A DNA stretch of 33,340 bases, from the NCBI GenBank assembly GCA_934591845.1, contig CAKTPO010000023.1, positions 1 to 33,340 on the forward strand. Direction: 5' to 3'. Of this stretch, positions 23,489-31,695 are shown piece after piece. The notes beneath the pieces were generated by a model that worked only from the letters and a program-made list of their open reading frames with translations, ran no database searches and had not been told where the DNA came from. The position numbers and the translations under genes are program-made. The DNA is from an uncultured Oscillospiraceae bacterium (GTDB lineage Bacteria; Bacillota; Clostridia; Oscillospirales; Oscillospiraceae). How positions within the stretch are numbered: the first letter of the stretch is position 1; each line of letters starts with the position of its first letter.

Positions 23489-23962
23489 ATGGCAAACCAG
23501 CAGGAAATCGACAAAAAGGTGACGGAGCGCATTGAAAAAACCGAGGAGCGCATTCGCCAGTCCGAGGCCCGGGAGGAAAAATTGCAGCACCTGTTCCGGC
23601 ACGGGCTGCACATCCTGGAAAAAATGATCGCCGTGTTCACCCTGGTGGTATTGCTGGGTGCTTTTGGCAAGCTGATTTTAGAACTGATCCGTGACCCCGG
23701 CTCCTCCGCGGACGTTACGGGATTTCTCCACGAGGTATTGACCATTGTGGTGGGCCTGGAATTCGTCAGAATGCTCATCGACACCACCCCCGCCAGCATC
23801 CTGGAAGTCCTGGCCGTGGCCATCACCCGCCACGTCATCCTGAGCCACGACGACCCGGTGAGTAACCTTTTGTCCGTGGCCTGTATCGCCGGCCTGTTTG
23901 CCATCCGCAGGTTCCTGTTCCGCAGAGGGGAATTGAAAGAGGAAATGGTGGAGAAAGAGTAA
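23489..23962 (+). CDS. PsiE-like (phosphate-starvation-inducible E family) membrane protein
   Basis: ATG 23489 is fixed by AAGGAGGG with 6 nt spacing and lies about 30 nt after the -10 box; longer frames run through tadA antisense. The 157-residue protein has a charged, coiled-coil-prone N-terminus (residues 3-35, QQEIDKKVTERIEKTEERIRQ) and then about four hydrophobic helices (MIAVFTLVVLLGAFGKLI; VLTIVVGLEFVRMLI; ILEVLAVAITRHVIL; LLSVACIAGLFAIRRFLF), the PsiE pattern. Function is unknown even in E. coli. Its stop abuts repeat copy 4, with no separate terminator visible. Confidence 0.75.
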   Translation: MANQQEIDKKVTERIEKTEERIRQSEAREEKLQHLFRHGLHILEKMIAVFTLVVLLGAFGKLILELIRDPGSSADVTGFLHEVLTIVVGLEFVRMLIDTTPASILEVLAVAITRHVILSHDDPVSNLLSVACIAGLFAIRRFLFRRGELKEEMVEKE

Positions 23963-24711
23963 TTTCAGTTGACAGTTGACAGTGGACAGTTGACAGTTAT
24001 GCCTAAATTGACAATGGACAATGGACAATGGACAATTGACAATTATTGGAGCGACCGACGCTGTTCCTTTCAGTCCGCACGTTAAAGTATGTAGGGAACG
24101 GCCCAGGGAAGCTCCAAAAAACCTTCCCCGCCGGGGAAGGGGAACCGCCCGCAGGCGGTGGATGAGGGGCGGTACGGCGTTGCGCATTGTAGGAACAATG
24201 GGCGCAGAGGTAGACATACCGAGTCTCACTGTAGGGAACGGCCTATGTGCCGTTCCGCTGCGTTGCAATTATAACCCGTGTAAATAAACAAAATCGCCCC
24301 CCGATTATGTCATTCCGAGCGTAGTGAAACGGAGTCGAGGAATCTTCCCAAGTGGCAGATTTTACCTTGTGTTGGTACATTTCTGCCACGTGGTGGATTC
24401 CTCCACTCCGCTTGCGCTACGGTCGGAATGACAATGGGGGGACGTTTTTACGGATTCGCCTATTGTTTCTGCGATGTTTCAGGCTGCCCCGCCTCCCTCA
24501 TCAGTCAGGGCTACGCCCTGCCAGCTTCCCCAGAGGGGAAGCTCTTGTACCGGGCTTTCGGGTGCGGGGGGTTATCGGGAACAGTTCCGTCTTTCTACGT
24601 GCGGAACGGCACATAGGCCGTTCCCTACATACTTTAACGGACGTACAGAAACCAACAACGTTCGTCCCTCAAATAATTGTCAATTGTCCATTGTCAATTG
24701 TCAATTTTCCA
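23963..24711. repeat. Composite modular palindromic repeat, copy 4 (rearranged)
   Basis: Gene-free apart from its last bases. Order: TTGACAG and ATTGACA/ATGGACA heptamers (23967-24043), end module GCGACCGACGCTGTT...GTTAAAGTATGTAGGGAACGGCC broken off at 24103, a diverged CTTCCCCGCCGGGGAAGG module with the arm GGATGAGGGGCGGTACGGCG...CCGAGTCTCAC (reverse of an arm in copy 3), full GGAACGGC hairpin (24235-24256), TGTCATTCC module (24308-24433), CAGGGC/AGCTTCCCC module (24507-24543), inverted hairpin (24603-24624), and TTGTCAATTGTCC arrays to 24711. It overlaps the rqcH stop codon. Confidence 0.9.
24308..24433. repeat. TGTCATTCC inverted-repeat module, copy 4
   Basis: A 126 bp module bounded by TGTCATTCCGA and TCGGAATGACA, in the same orientation as copies 1 and 2. 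Its loop region CCTTGTGTTGGTA is nearly identical to theirs. Confidence 0.85.
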
Positions 24712-26464
24712 AACCCTCCTCCCGCCGTTCGGCGTTCAAAGGGTCTACCCGGATGTCGGGGTAGGGGTTGACGATGGCGGTGCGGTAGGTGTGGTAGATG
24801 ACCATGCCGGGTTTGCCGGTGCCGGCTTTTTTGACCTGGCGGACCGGGGTCACGTCTACGGGGATGTTTTGGCCGGAGCCGGTTTCGGAGTAGTAGGCGG
24901 CCAGCTGGGCGGCCTGGGTCACGGTGTCGTCCGGGGGCTGCTTGCCGCCGCAGGAGATGACCACGTGGCTGCCGTGAACCTTGGAGGCGTGGCACCAGAT
25001 GTCGTCTTTTCTTGCCAATTTGAAGGTCAGCTCGTCATTTTGCCGGTTGTTCCGGCCTACGTAAATGGGGAAACCGTCGGTGCTTTCAAAGCGCATGGGA
25101 GGGAGCTTCCCTTGCTTGATTTTGCGCTTGGCGGTCTCCTGGCGGACGTAGCCACCCTGGGCCAGTTCCTGGCGAATTTCTTCCAGTTCCGCCTCGCTCT
25201 GGGCCCGGTTCAGTTCTTCCAGAACGCTTTCCAGATACCGGCATTCGTCCTGGCCCAGGGCCAGCTGGTGGGTCAGCTCCTTCTGGGCGTTTTTCATCCG
25301 GGTGTAGTCTTTGTAGAATTTGGCGGCGTTCTGCTGGGGGGAGAGGATAGGGCTCAGGGCGATCTCCACATCGGCCATATTTTCATCGTAAAAGTCCTGA
25401 CAGGTGATGCTTGGCTGCCCCTTTTGGATGCGGTGGAGGTTGGCGGTGAGAATGTCGCCCAGCTGCCGCAGACGTTCCCGGTCATAGGTGGCAGTCAGCT
25501 CCTTTTCCTGCAAGGCCATTTTCCGGCGCAGGCGGCTCACCTGGTTGCTGACGGTTTTCCGCAGGGCCTGGCTCTTTTGCCGCATGGCATCCCGCCGGTC
25601 CCGGAGGGTGTAAAACCGGTCCAGGAGGTCACTGAAGGATTCCCCTTGGGCGCAGTCGCCGTACTCTAAAATGGGGCAGAACGCAAACTGCTTCATGGTG
25701 CCGTCCGGGGCGGCAAAATACCAGGGGGCAGGGTGGGACAGCTGCTCCGTAAAGAACAGGTGCAGTTTTTCCGCCACGGCTTCCAGATCCCGGCCTTCCA
25801 GCCGCGCGTCGGTCTCCCCGCAGGCAAACAGTGCCGCCTCCCGGGTCACCAGAGGGGAGAGACCCCCCAGACAGTCCATGAGCCGCTGGGACAGTTCGTC
25901 CGCCCCGGGGGCAGTCAATAAAGCGTGAAAATCCTCCCGGGAAAGTTCCCCGGGGTTTTTCTTTTCAATGGGACTGGGGTACTGATAGTGCAATCCCGGC
26001 AGGGCGGGCCGGTTGCTTTCATCCAGGCCGATACGCCGCAAACAGTCCAAAATCCGGCCATCCGGGCCCAGGAGATACACGTTGCAAGTCCTGCCCATGA
26101 GTTCGGCAATAAGCTTTTTCTGAATGGGGTAGCCCATTTCATCGGTGCAGTCAAAGGTAAAGGCCGCCCAACGCTCCATGGGGATCTGGGTGATCTCCGC
26201 AAGTCTTCCCCCCAGCAGGTGCTTCCGCAGGAACATGCAGAACATGGGGGGCTCTGCCGGGTTTTCCGGGGAAGCGGCGGTGAGATGGAGCCGGGGAGCC
26301 GTGGGATTGGCGGCGATCAGCAGCTTTTCCCGGCTCTGGCGGCCACGAAGCCCAAAAATCAGGGTGTCCCGGCTGGGCTGGTAGATTTTTTCCACCTTGG
26401 CCTCCCCGCACCGCTGCCGCATTTCTTCCAGTACGCAGGAAAGATAGGTCGCGTCAAATGCCAT
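24701..26464 (-). CDS. rqcH: RqcH/NFACT-family ribosome quality-control protein
   Basis: RqcH binds obstructed 50S subunits carrying peptidyl-tRNA and directs alanine tailing of the stalled nascent chain for degradation. The 587-residue protein begins MAFDATYLSCVLEEM, then the NFACT-N domain (KIYQPSRDTLIFGLR; FCMFLRKHLLGGRL), a long coiled-coil middle (about 280-440), and the NFACT-R domain (FPIYVGRNNRQNDELTF ... DDIWCHASKVHGSHVVI). It is last in the operon and overlaps mrnC by 11 bp. The stop codon TGA and last two codons come from the edge sequence GGAAAATTGACA of repeat copy 4. An older name for homologues is fibronectin-binding protein FbpA. Confidence 0.94.
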   Translation of the reverse strand: MAFDATYLSCVLEEMRQRCGEAKVEKIYQPSRDTLIFGLRGRQSREKLLIAANPTAPRLHLTAASPENPAEPPMFCMFLRKHLLGGRLAEITQIPMERWAAFTFDCTDEMGYPIQKKLIAELMGRTCNVYLLGPDGRILDCLRRIGLDESNRPALPGLHYQYPSPIEKKNPGELSREDFHALLTAPGADELSQRLMDCLGGLSPLVTREAALFACGETDARLEGRDLEAVAEKLHLFFTEQLSHPAPWYFAAPDGTMKQFAFCPILEYGDCAQGESFSDLLDRFYTLRDRRDAMRQKSQALRKTVSNQVSRLRRKMALQEKELTATYDRERLRQLGDILTANLHRIQKGQPSITCQDFYDENMADVEIALSPILSPQQNAAKFYKDYTRMKNAQKELTHQLALGQDECRYLESVLEELNRAQSEAELEEIRQELAQGGYVRQETAKRKIKQGKLPPMRFESTDGFPIYVGRNNRQNDELTFKLARKDDIWCHASKVHGSHVVISCGGKQPPDDTVTQAAQLAAYYSETGSGQNIPVDVTPVRQVKKAGTGKPGMVIYHTYRTAIVNPYPDIRVDPLNAERREEGLEN

Positions 26465-26870
26465 GGGCTTCTCCCTCCATCACCGCCCGGAACAGGGCAT
26501 TGATCCGCTCCGTCTGGCCGCTTAAAAACAAGGCCCCAAACAAAGCTTCCAGCCCCGTGGCCTTGGCATACTGGGCGGGGGTGGCGGCCTTGGGTACGGC
26601 GTGGACGTGGGCATTCTTCCCCCGGCGATACCAGCTCAGTTCCTGGTCATTCAAAAGGGGCAGGAGTTTGTCCACAAATTCCGCCTGGGCCGGGGCATTG
26701 ACCATGGCAATGGTCCGGTGGTGCAGCTCCTGAACGGTGGTGTAGCCCTGGGCGCAGAGCCAGCCCCGGCACAGCAGTTCAAAGACCCCATCCCCCATAT
26801 GGGCCAGGCCCAGGTTGGAAATGGCATCGATTTTGCCCTTGTCCAGGTTCATCTGAAAATAGTTTTCCAA
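26454..26870 (-). CDS. mrnC: Mini-ribonuclease III
   Basis: Mini-III is an RNase III catalytic domain without a dsRNA-binding domain; in Bacillus it matures 23S rRNA. Visible motifs are LGLAHMGDGVFELLCRGWL, with the catalytic Asp, then HHRTIAMVNAPAQAEFV, WYRRGKNAHVHAVPK and ATGLEALFGALFL, with the catalytic Glu. The start is taken as TTG 26870 (GAGGG 8 nt upstream, product 138 residues, normal length). An ATG six codons later is possible but has no good site. The frame extends upstream through the preceding gene but that extension is not protein-like. It overlaps the genes on both sides, by 22 bp and 11 bp. Confidence 0.92.
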   Translation of the reverse strand: MENYFQMNLDKGKIDAISNLGLAHMGDGVFELLCRGWLCAQGYTTVQELHHRTIAMVNAPAQAEFVDKLLPLLNDQELSWYRRGKNAHVHAVPKAATPAQYAKATGLEALFGALFLSGQTERINALFRAVMEGEAHGI

Positions 26871-27358
26871 AAGTTTTTCCCTCGATTCAATAAAAACTGG
26901 GCGCAAAGCCCGGTGAACAGTCCGGTGACGATGCTGACGGCAATGAGAATGGGCAGATAATAAAGGAGCCCCCAGGTGCCGCTGACCCACAGGGCCACGG
27001 CCATCTGGCCCACAGAGTGGGCAACCGCCCCGGCGCAGCCCGCCACCCAAAGCTGGTTTTCTTTCAGAATTTTTTTAAGGCCAATGGTCAGGGCAATTGC
27101 CAAGGCTCCACCGGCGGCGGAATACAAAATGGTGCCAAAATTCCCGGCGAACACCGCCCCCAGAAACACCCGGGCGGCCAGTACCAGCACCCCCTCCCGG
27201 GAACCCAGGAGGAACACGGTAAACACCGTAACGATATTGGCAAGGCCCAGCTTGCCCCCCGGCACCGGGAGCGGGGCGGGGAGTTGGGCTTCCAGCATAA
27301 AAATGGTCAGGGCAATGGCAGTCAGCAGCCCCAAAAGCACGATCCGTCTGGTTTTCAT
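26849..27358 (-). CDS. Gx transporter family membrane protein (heptaprenyl diphosphate synthase component I-like)
   Basis: The 169-residue hydrophobic protein has about five membrane helices. The signature LPVPGGKLGLANIVTVFTVFLLGSREGVLVLAARVFLGAVFAG is typical of the Gx-transporter/Hpre_diP_synt_I family, related in fold to ECF-transporter S components. Family members often sit beside a NusG-like or heptaprenyl diphosphate synthase gene; here no such neighbour is visible. AGGAGGGG precedes the ATG. It starts 8 bp after the GTPase/nuclease stop, and its last 22 bp overlap mrnC. The substrate is unknown, and its place in an RNA/translation operon may be only historical. Confidence 0.82.
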   Translation of the reverse strand: MKTRRIVLLGLLTAIALTIFMLEAQLPAPLPVPGGKLGLANIVTVFTVFLLGSREGVLVLAARVFLGAVFAGNFGTILYSAAGGALAIALTIGLKKILKENQLWVAGCAGAVAHSVGQMAVALWVSGTWGLLYYLPILIAVSIVTGLFTGLCAQFLLNRGKNFWKTIFR

Positions 27359-27366
27359 AGCCCCTC

Positions 27367-29889
27367 CTAATAATACTGCCGCATTTCTTTCTGGGCCCGG
27401 TCAATTTCCTGCCGCAGTTCCCGGGCGGAGACCCGCAGAACGCCGGAACCCAGGGCGGACAGCTGCACCAGGCCGTCAGAACTGGCAACAGACACCCGGT
27501 AGTTGCCCCCAAACTGGGCGGCCAGATTCTGAATATAGGCATCTGCCGTCTCCCCCTCCCGGGTAAAGACCACCTGAATGCCTGCATCCTGATACTTTTC
27601 GCTGCCGGGCTGCCGGTAGCTGTCAAAAACCAGGATGAGGCGGCATTTCCGGAAAGCGGCATAGCCCGTCAGCAGGTCTTTCAGCTGCCGCCGGGCGGCG
27701 GACAGGTCGTGTTTGGCGGTTTCCGCCAGGTCTTCCCAGGCGAAAATCATGTTGTAGCCGTCTACAATGAGACAGTTCTCCTTGGGCTGCCGGATGACCA
27801 CTTCCTCCCTGGCCGAGGCCCGGGGGGCGGTATACTGGGAGCGGCGAATGGGGCCAAACTCCCGCTCCATGATTTGTTCCAGTTCCCGGTCATCAATGGC
27901 CGGGAGAGTCCGCAGCTGGGGCGGTTTTTCCTCTTTCAGGCCGCTTTCCAGGTGCATGTAGTCCTTGACCTGATCCCACTTGACGGTGTGCCCCGCCCCG
28001 TGGGCGCAGAATACGGAGTCCGGGGTGTTTTCCAGGTCCGCTTCCGGGTCGTAGGCCGCCTGGGCAATGACCCGCTCTGCATCGTGACAGGGGGCATAGC
28101 CGTGGAAAGACAGGGCCAGCCGCCCCAGGCCCTGGGTGTAGGCCGCCACCTGGGCGGCGTAATCTTTCAGTTCCGAGGCCGGAACCTGTCCTTCCAAAAT
28201 GGAATCCCCGCCCCGGGTCTCCGGCGGCTCCATGGTGCCCCCCATGGCCCGGATGTCCGTAATGGCCCGACCGATCTGGGGGGTGGGCACTGCCAGACGG
28301 AAGTCATACCAGGGTTCCAGCAAGACAGATTTTGCCTGCATCAGCCCCTGCCGCACCGCCCGATAGGTGGCCTGCCGGAAGTCGCCGCCCTCGGTGTGCT
28401 TTAAGTGGGCCTTGCCCACCAGCAGGGTGATTTTCATATCCGTGATTGGGGCGCCGGTCAGCACCCCCCGGTGCTGTTTTTCTGCCAGATGGGTGAGGAT
28501 CAGGCTTTGGTATCCGACATCCAGCACATCCAAAGGACATTTCGTATCAAAAATCAGCCCGGAACCGGGCTCTCCCGGCTCTAAGAGCAGATGCACCTCG
28601 GCGTAGTGCCGCAAAGGCTCAAAATGCCCTACCCCCTCTACGGTGTTTTCGATGGTCTCTTTGTAGAAGATTTTCGGGTCGCTGAGCTGGACATCCAGCT
28701 GAAACCGCTGCTTTATCAGGCTTTTCAGCACTTCCAGCTGGACCTGGCCCATGATCTGCACCTGGATCTGCTGGCCCTCCCAGGTCATGTGGAGCTGGGG
28801 TTCCTCCTCTTCCAGCTGCCGCAGCTTGGGAAACACCACCGCCGGGTCTGCCCCGGCGGGCAGCACCAGATGATAGGTCATCACCGGCTGGGAGACCATG
28901 GCTTGCCCCTGGGCCCCGGCTCCCAGAACCTGGCCCACCCAGGTGTCCGTCAGGCCGGTGACAGCCAGAAGCGTTCCGGCGGGGGCTTCGCTGAGGGTCT
29001 CAAATTTCTCTCCGGAATACAGCCGCAGACTCAGGGGCTTTTCCGTCTTCGTCACCCCGTCACGGCCTACATAGGCAAGCTGGGAGCGCACGGTGAGGCT
29101 TCCTCCGATGATTTTCATCCAGGTCAGCCGGTTCCCCTGGGCATCCCGGGAGATTTTGTAGACTCTGGCCCCAAATTCCCCAGGGTATTCCGGCTCCGGC
29201 CCATAGGTTTCCAGGGCTTCCAACAGTTCTTCCACGCCCTCCAGCTTCAAAGCCGACCCAAAGAAGCAGGGGAAAAGCTTTCGTGCCCCAATGAGCCGCC
29301 GCAGATTCCCCGGCGTCACCGGGGCCCCCGCCAGATAGCTTTCCAGCAGTGCCTCGTCACAAAGGGCCGCCGCCTCCCAAAGGCTGTCTTTTTCCTGGGT
29401 AAAGTCCACGCAGCTGCTGCCAAATTCCTTTTGAAGGGATTTCATCAGGGCCTCTTGATCCGCCCCGGGCAAATCCATTTTGTTGATGAATAAAAATACC
29501 GGCACCTGATACCGCTCCAACAGCTGCCACAACGTTCTGCTGTGGGCCTGAACCCCGTCACTGCCGCTGATCACCAGCACCGCACAGTCCAGAACCGGCA
29601 TCACCCGTTCCGCTTCCGGCGCAAAATCCACATGCCCCGGGGTGTCTACCAGGGTCAGTTCCCGACTCTTTCCGGAAATTCTTGCCTGCTTGGAAAAAAT
29701 GGTGATGCCCCGCTGCCGCTCCAACAAAAAGCTATCCAAAAACGCATCCCCATGATCCACCCGCCCCAGCACCCGCCGGGTGCCGGAAACATACAAAAGC
29801 CCCTCAGAGAGGGTGGTCTTCCCTGCATCCACGTGGGCCAGGAGCCCAATGCTCAGGGGATTTTTGATGTTTGGATGATTTTCGGGCAT
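27367..29889 (-). CDS. TetM-like translational GTPase fused to a Rae1/YacP-type NYN endoribonuclease domain
   Basis: An 840-residue two-part protein. Residues 1 to ~650 are a ribosomal-protection/EF-G-like GTPase: AHVDAGKTT (18-26), DTPGH (82-86), NKMD (136-139), then domains II-V. The domain IV tip that carries SPVST in TetM reads VGKAHLKHTEGGD (491-503), so tetracycline displacement is doubtful. After a linker, residues 705-840 are a complete NYN domain of the YacP/Rae1 type (NCLIVDGYNM, VFDSY, FTREGETADAYI, SSD, SARELRQEI) with likely metal-binding D710, D756, D783 and D805. Rae1 cleaves mRNA in the ribosomal A site in Bacillus. First gene of the operon; GGGGGATC upstream. Probably a translation-surveillance factor; calling it tetracycline resistance would be unsafe. 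Confidence 0.88.
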   Translation of the reverse strand: MPENHPNIKNPLSIGLLAHVDAGKTTLSEGLLYVSGTRRVLGRVDHGDAFLDSFLLERQRGITIFSKQARISGKSRELTLVDTPGHVDFAPEAERVMPVLDCAVLVISGSDGVQAHSRTLWQLLERYQVPVFLFINKMDLPGADQEALMKSLQKEFGSSCVDFTQEKDSLWEAAALCDEALLESYLAGAPVTPGNLRRLIGARKLFPCFFGSALKLEGVEELLEALETYGPEPEYPGEFGARVYKISRDAQGNRLTWMKIIGGSLTVRSQLAYVGRDGVTKTEKPLSLRLYSGEKFETLSEAPAGTLLAVTGLTDTWVGQVLGAGAQGQAMVSQPVMTYHLVLPAGADPAVVFPKLRQLEEEEPQLHMTWEGQQIQVQIMGQVQLEVLKSLIKQRFQLDVQLSDPKIFYKETIENTVEGVGHFEPLRHYAEVHLLLEPGEPGSGLIFDTKCPLDVLDVGYQSLILTHLAEKQHRGVLTGAPITDMKITLLVGKAHLKHTEGGDFRQATYRAVRQGLMQAKSVLLEPWYDFRLAVPTPQIGRAITDIRAMGGTMEPPETRGGDSILEGQVPASELKDYAAQVAAYTQGLGRLALSFHGYAPCHDAERVIAQAAYDPEADLENTPDSVFCAHGAGHTVKWDQVKDYMHLESGLKEEKPPQLRTLPAIDDRELEQIMEREFGPIRRSQYTAPRASAREEVVIRQPKENCLIVDGYNMIFAWEDLAETAKHDLSAARRQLKDLLTGYAAFRKCRLILVFDSYRQPGSEKYQDAGIQVVFTREGETADAYIQNLAAQFGGNYRVSVASSDGLVQLSALGSGVLRVSARELRQEIDRAQKEMRQYY

Positions 29890-29918
29890 AAAGATCCCCC
29901 TTTCATGTTATTTCCCTG

Positions 29919-29947
29919 ATTATAGCACGAAAGGGGGCTGTAGTCGA
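29919..29947 (-). promoter_or_regulatory. Promoter of the GTPase-NYN/mrnC/rqcH operon
   Basis: On the minus strand: -35 TCGACT (29947-29942), 17 bp, -10 TATAAT (29924-29919) with an extended TGC in front, about 30 nt upstream of the ATG. Confidence 0.7.
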
Positions 29948-30065
29948 TAGGTTTTATGATGATAATGCGCAGGCTCAAAAACGACTGAATGAAATTGCAA
30001 AATTCGACTGAATGCTTTATGGATTCTTTTTTGTATCTTCATCTTGCAAAAATGAGGATCTGTTG

Positions 30066-30299
30066 TCAATCCTGCTGCTGAATATACGCAAATACCTTTT
30101 TGTCGCTCTTTGATTTTTTGTACCAGCCAATACCTACCATGACGATTCCAACAACAATGGCCGCCGTTCTTACGGAGGAATCCGGTGAAACCAGGCAGGA
30201 TACAACAATTCCGGTTCCGGCACCTGTGAAAAAATCCGCGACAGATTTTTCGTGCTTGATTGTTCCCATTACCCGTTCTTGATCTATAGATCGTACCAT
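30066..30299 (-). CDS. Small membrane protein of unknown function
   Basis: A 77-residue protein not recognised as any family. It starts at ATG 30299 with AGGAGG 8 nt upstream. A charged N-terminus (MVRSIDQERVMGTIKHEKS) is followed by two hydrophobic segments (about 23-42, with GAGTGIVV, and 47-63, AAIVVGIVMVGIGW) and a lysine-rich tail (KKSKSDKK). A possible promoter on the minus strand has TTGCTT (30354-30349), 18 bp, TATATA (30330-30325). It lies in the AT-richer patch next to the RhuM gene and may belong to the same acquired segment. Confidence 0.7.
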   Translation of the reverse strand: MVRSIDQERVMGTIKHEKSVADFFTGAGTGIVVSCLVSPDSSVRTAAIVVGIVMVGIGWYKKSKSDKKVFAYIQQQD

Positions 30300-30437
30300 T
30301 TTCAAGTCCTCCTCTGAACATTTTTATATAGAAATCATGTTCAAAGTAAAGCAATCATCCCATTACATTGCATCTTTCGTCACGCAAAGATTCTTTGACA
30401 GGTACTTTTCTCTATAGATGAACGATTGATCCGGCCA

Positions 30438-31472
30438 TTATTCCTTTGCCTTTTCCTCTAATTCCAGCATATACCTGTCAAAGTCTGACAGAAACAGCCT
30501 GTCCTGAATGATACGGTATTTTTCAAATTCTGTCTCCGCATGGAGTTTTGCGATTTCTGCGGACACCTTGCCCGCATCCTGTAAAATGCCGTAATCAAAC
30601 ATTTCAATGAAACTGTTGAGCCTTTTTTCCCAGTCCTGCATGGTCAGCGGAATATGCCGCAAGGTCATGTTTTCCGCAAAATCCAGGTAGGCGGTGACCA
30701 TCCGATTTAATTGCTGCAATTCCTTTTCGCTCAGATAATTCTTGGCCACCGTTACATCACTTTTTTTGATTTTGCCCTCCGGAGCATCTGCCCAGGTGGT
30801 CAGGCCCATATGTTCTTTTTGATGGTCGGCCCGTTCTACGATCAGTTCGGCAGCGGTATGGCCGTGAATTGCGAAGTGCATTTTGTTTTGAACGGTTGCG
30901 TAAAACCGTTTGGTTGTTGCAGAAGTTTTGTCGTAATCGATGGCAGTTGCATAAATATCTGTGATTTTTTGATAAAACTTTCTTTCGCTTGCCCGAATCT
31001 CTCTGATGCGTTCAAGCTGTTCTTCAAAGTATTGGTCCGTCAGATAGGTGCCCCGTTTCAGCCGTTCGTCATCCATGACCCAGCCTTTGATGGTGTAGTC
31101 CTTGGCGATCTGGTTTACCCATTTGCGGAACTGTACCGCACGGTCAGAATTGACCTTAAAGCCTACGGCAATGATCATTTCCAGGGAATAGTGATTTGTG
31201 CTGTAGCTTTTTCCGTCAGCAGCAGTTATCCGAAATTTTCGGATAACTGAATCCTCCTGCAATTCACTGTCCGCAAATATTTTTTTGACATGATAATTGA
31301 CGGTTCGGACGTCCACATCGTACAACGTGGCCATCATCTTCTGTGTCAGCCATATATTTTCATCCTCATAGCGCATCTCCACGCTGTCCTGCCGGCCACC
31401 GACAGAGGCAACATAGGTCAGGTACTCCGCCGCGCTGGAACGGATGGTGATTTCCTCTTTTTTCTTTGGCAA
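30438..31472 (-). CDS. RhuM-family protein
   Basis: The 344-residue protein matches the RhuM family, named from a Salmonella pathogenicity island gene. The N-terminus has VEMRYEDENIWLTQKMMATLYDVDVRTVNYHVKKIF, a DNA-binding-like helix-turn-helix that family members share, then DSVIRKFRITAADGKSY..NHYSLEMIIAVGFKVNSDRAVQFRKW. The C-terminal half includes FYATVQNKMHFAIHGHTAAELIVERAD. The start is TTG 31472 with GGGAGG 8 nt upstream. RhuM genes are typically found on islands and near defence genes; the molecular role is not established. The gene is AT-richer than the core genes, which suggests transfer. Confidence 0.9.
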   Translation of the reverse strand: MPKKKEEITIRSSAAEYLTYVASVGGRQDSVEMRYEDENIWLTQKMMATLYDVDVRTVNYHVKKIFADSELQEDSVIRKFRITAADGKSYSTNHYSLEMIIAVGFKVNSDRAVQFRKWVNQIAKDYTIKGWVMDDERLKRGTYLTDQYFEEQLERIREIRASERKFYQKITDIYATAIDYDKTSATTKRFYATVQNKMHFAIHGHTAAELIVERADHQKEHMGLTTWADAPEGKIKKSDVTVAKNYLSEKELQQLNRMVTAYLDFAENMTLRHIPLTMQDWEKRLNSFIEMFDYGILQDAGKVSAEIAKLHAETEFEKYRIIQDRLFLSDFDRYMLELEEKAKE

Positions 31473-31516
31473 ATGAAAGACCTCCCAACTTTACCGCCAT
31501 GGGTTCTATTTTCCTC

Positions 31517-31545
31517 TTGTAAAACAAAGGAAACGGTGCTATGAT
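31517..31545 (+). promoter_or_regulatory. Promoter upstream of the GH13 gene
   Basis: -35 TTGTAA (31517-31522), 17 bp, -10 TATGAT (31540-31545) with extended TGC. A second TATAAT at 31551-31556 lacks a -35 at the right distance. The leader to ATG 31696 would be ~140 nt, so a nearer unrecognised start or promoter is possible. Confidence 0.5.
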
Positions 31546-31695
31546 TTCACTATAATCTTATTTTACAGGATATTCATTCTAATATCAATGGCAGAATGGG
31601 GAATTCAGGAGAACGCCGGACAGGAAAACGGGAAATTTTGCGGCTTCCGTTTTCATCTTTATTTGTGCCGTTGCCGCGCCGGCATGGTGATTTTG

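Noticed and set aside
27367..29889. Tetracycline-resistance gene (tetM/tetW type)
   Set aside because: The GTPase resembles the family but the domain IV tip SPVST is absent, the protein carries an extra nuclease domain, and it sits in a housekeeping operon.
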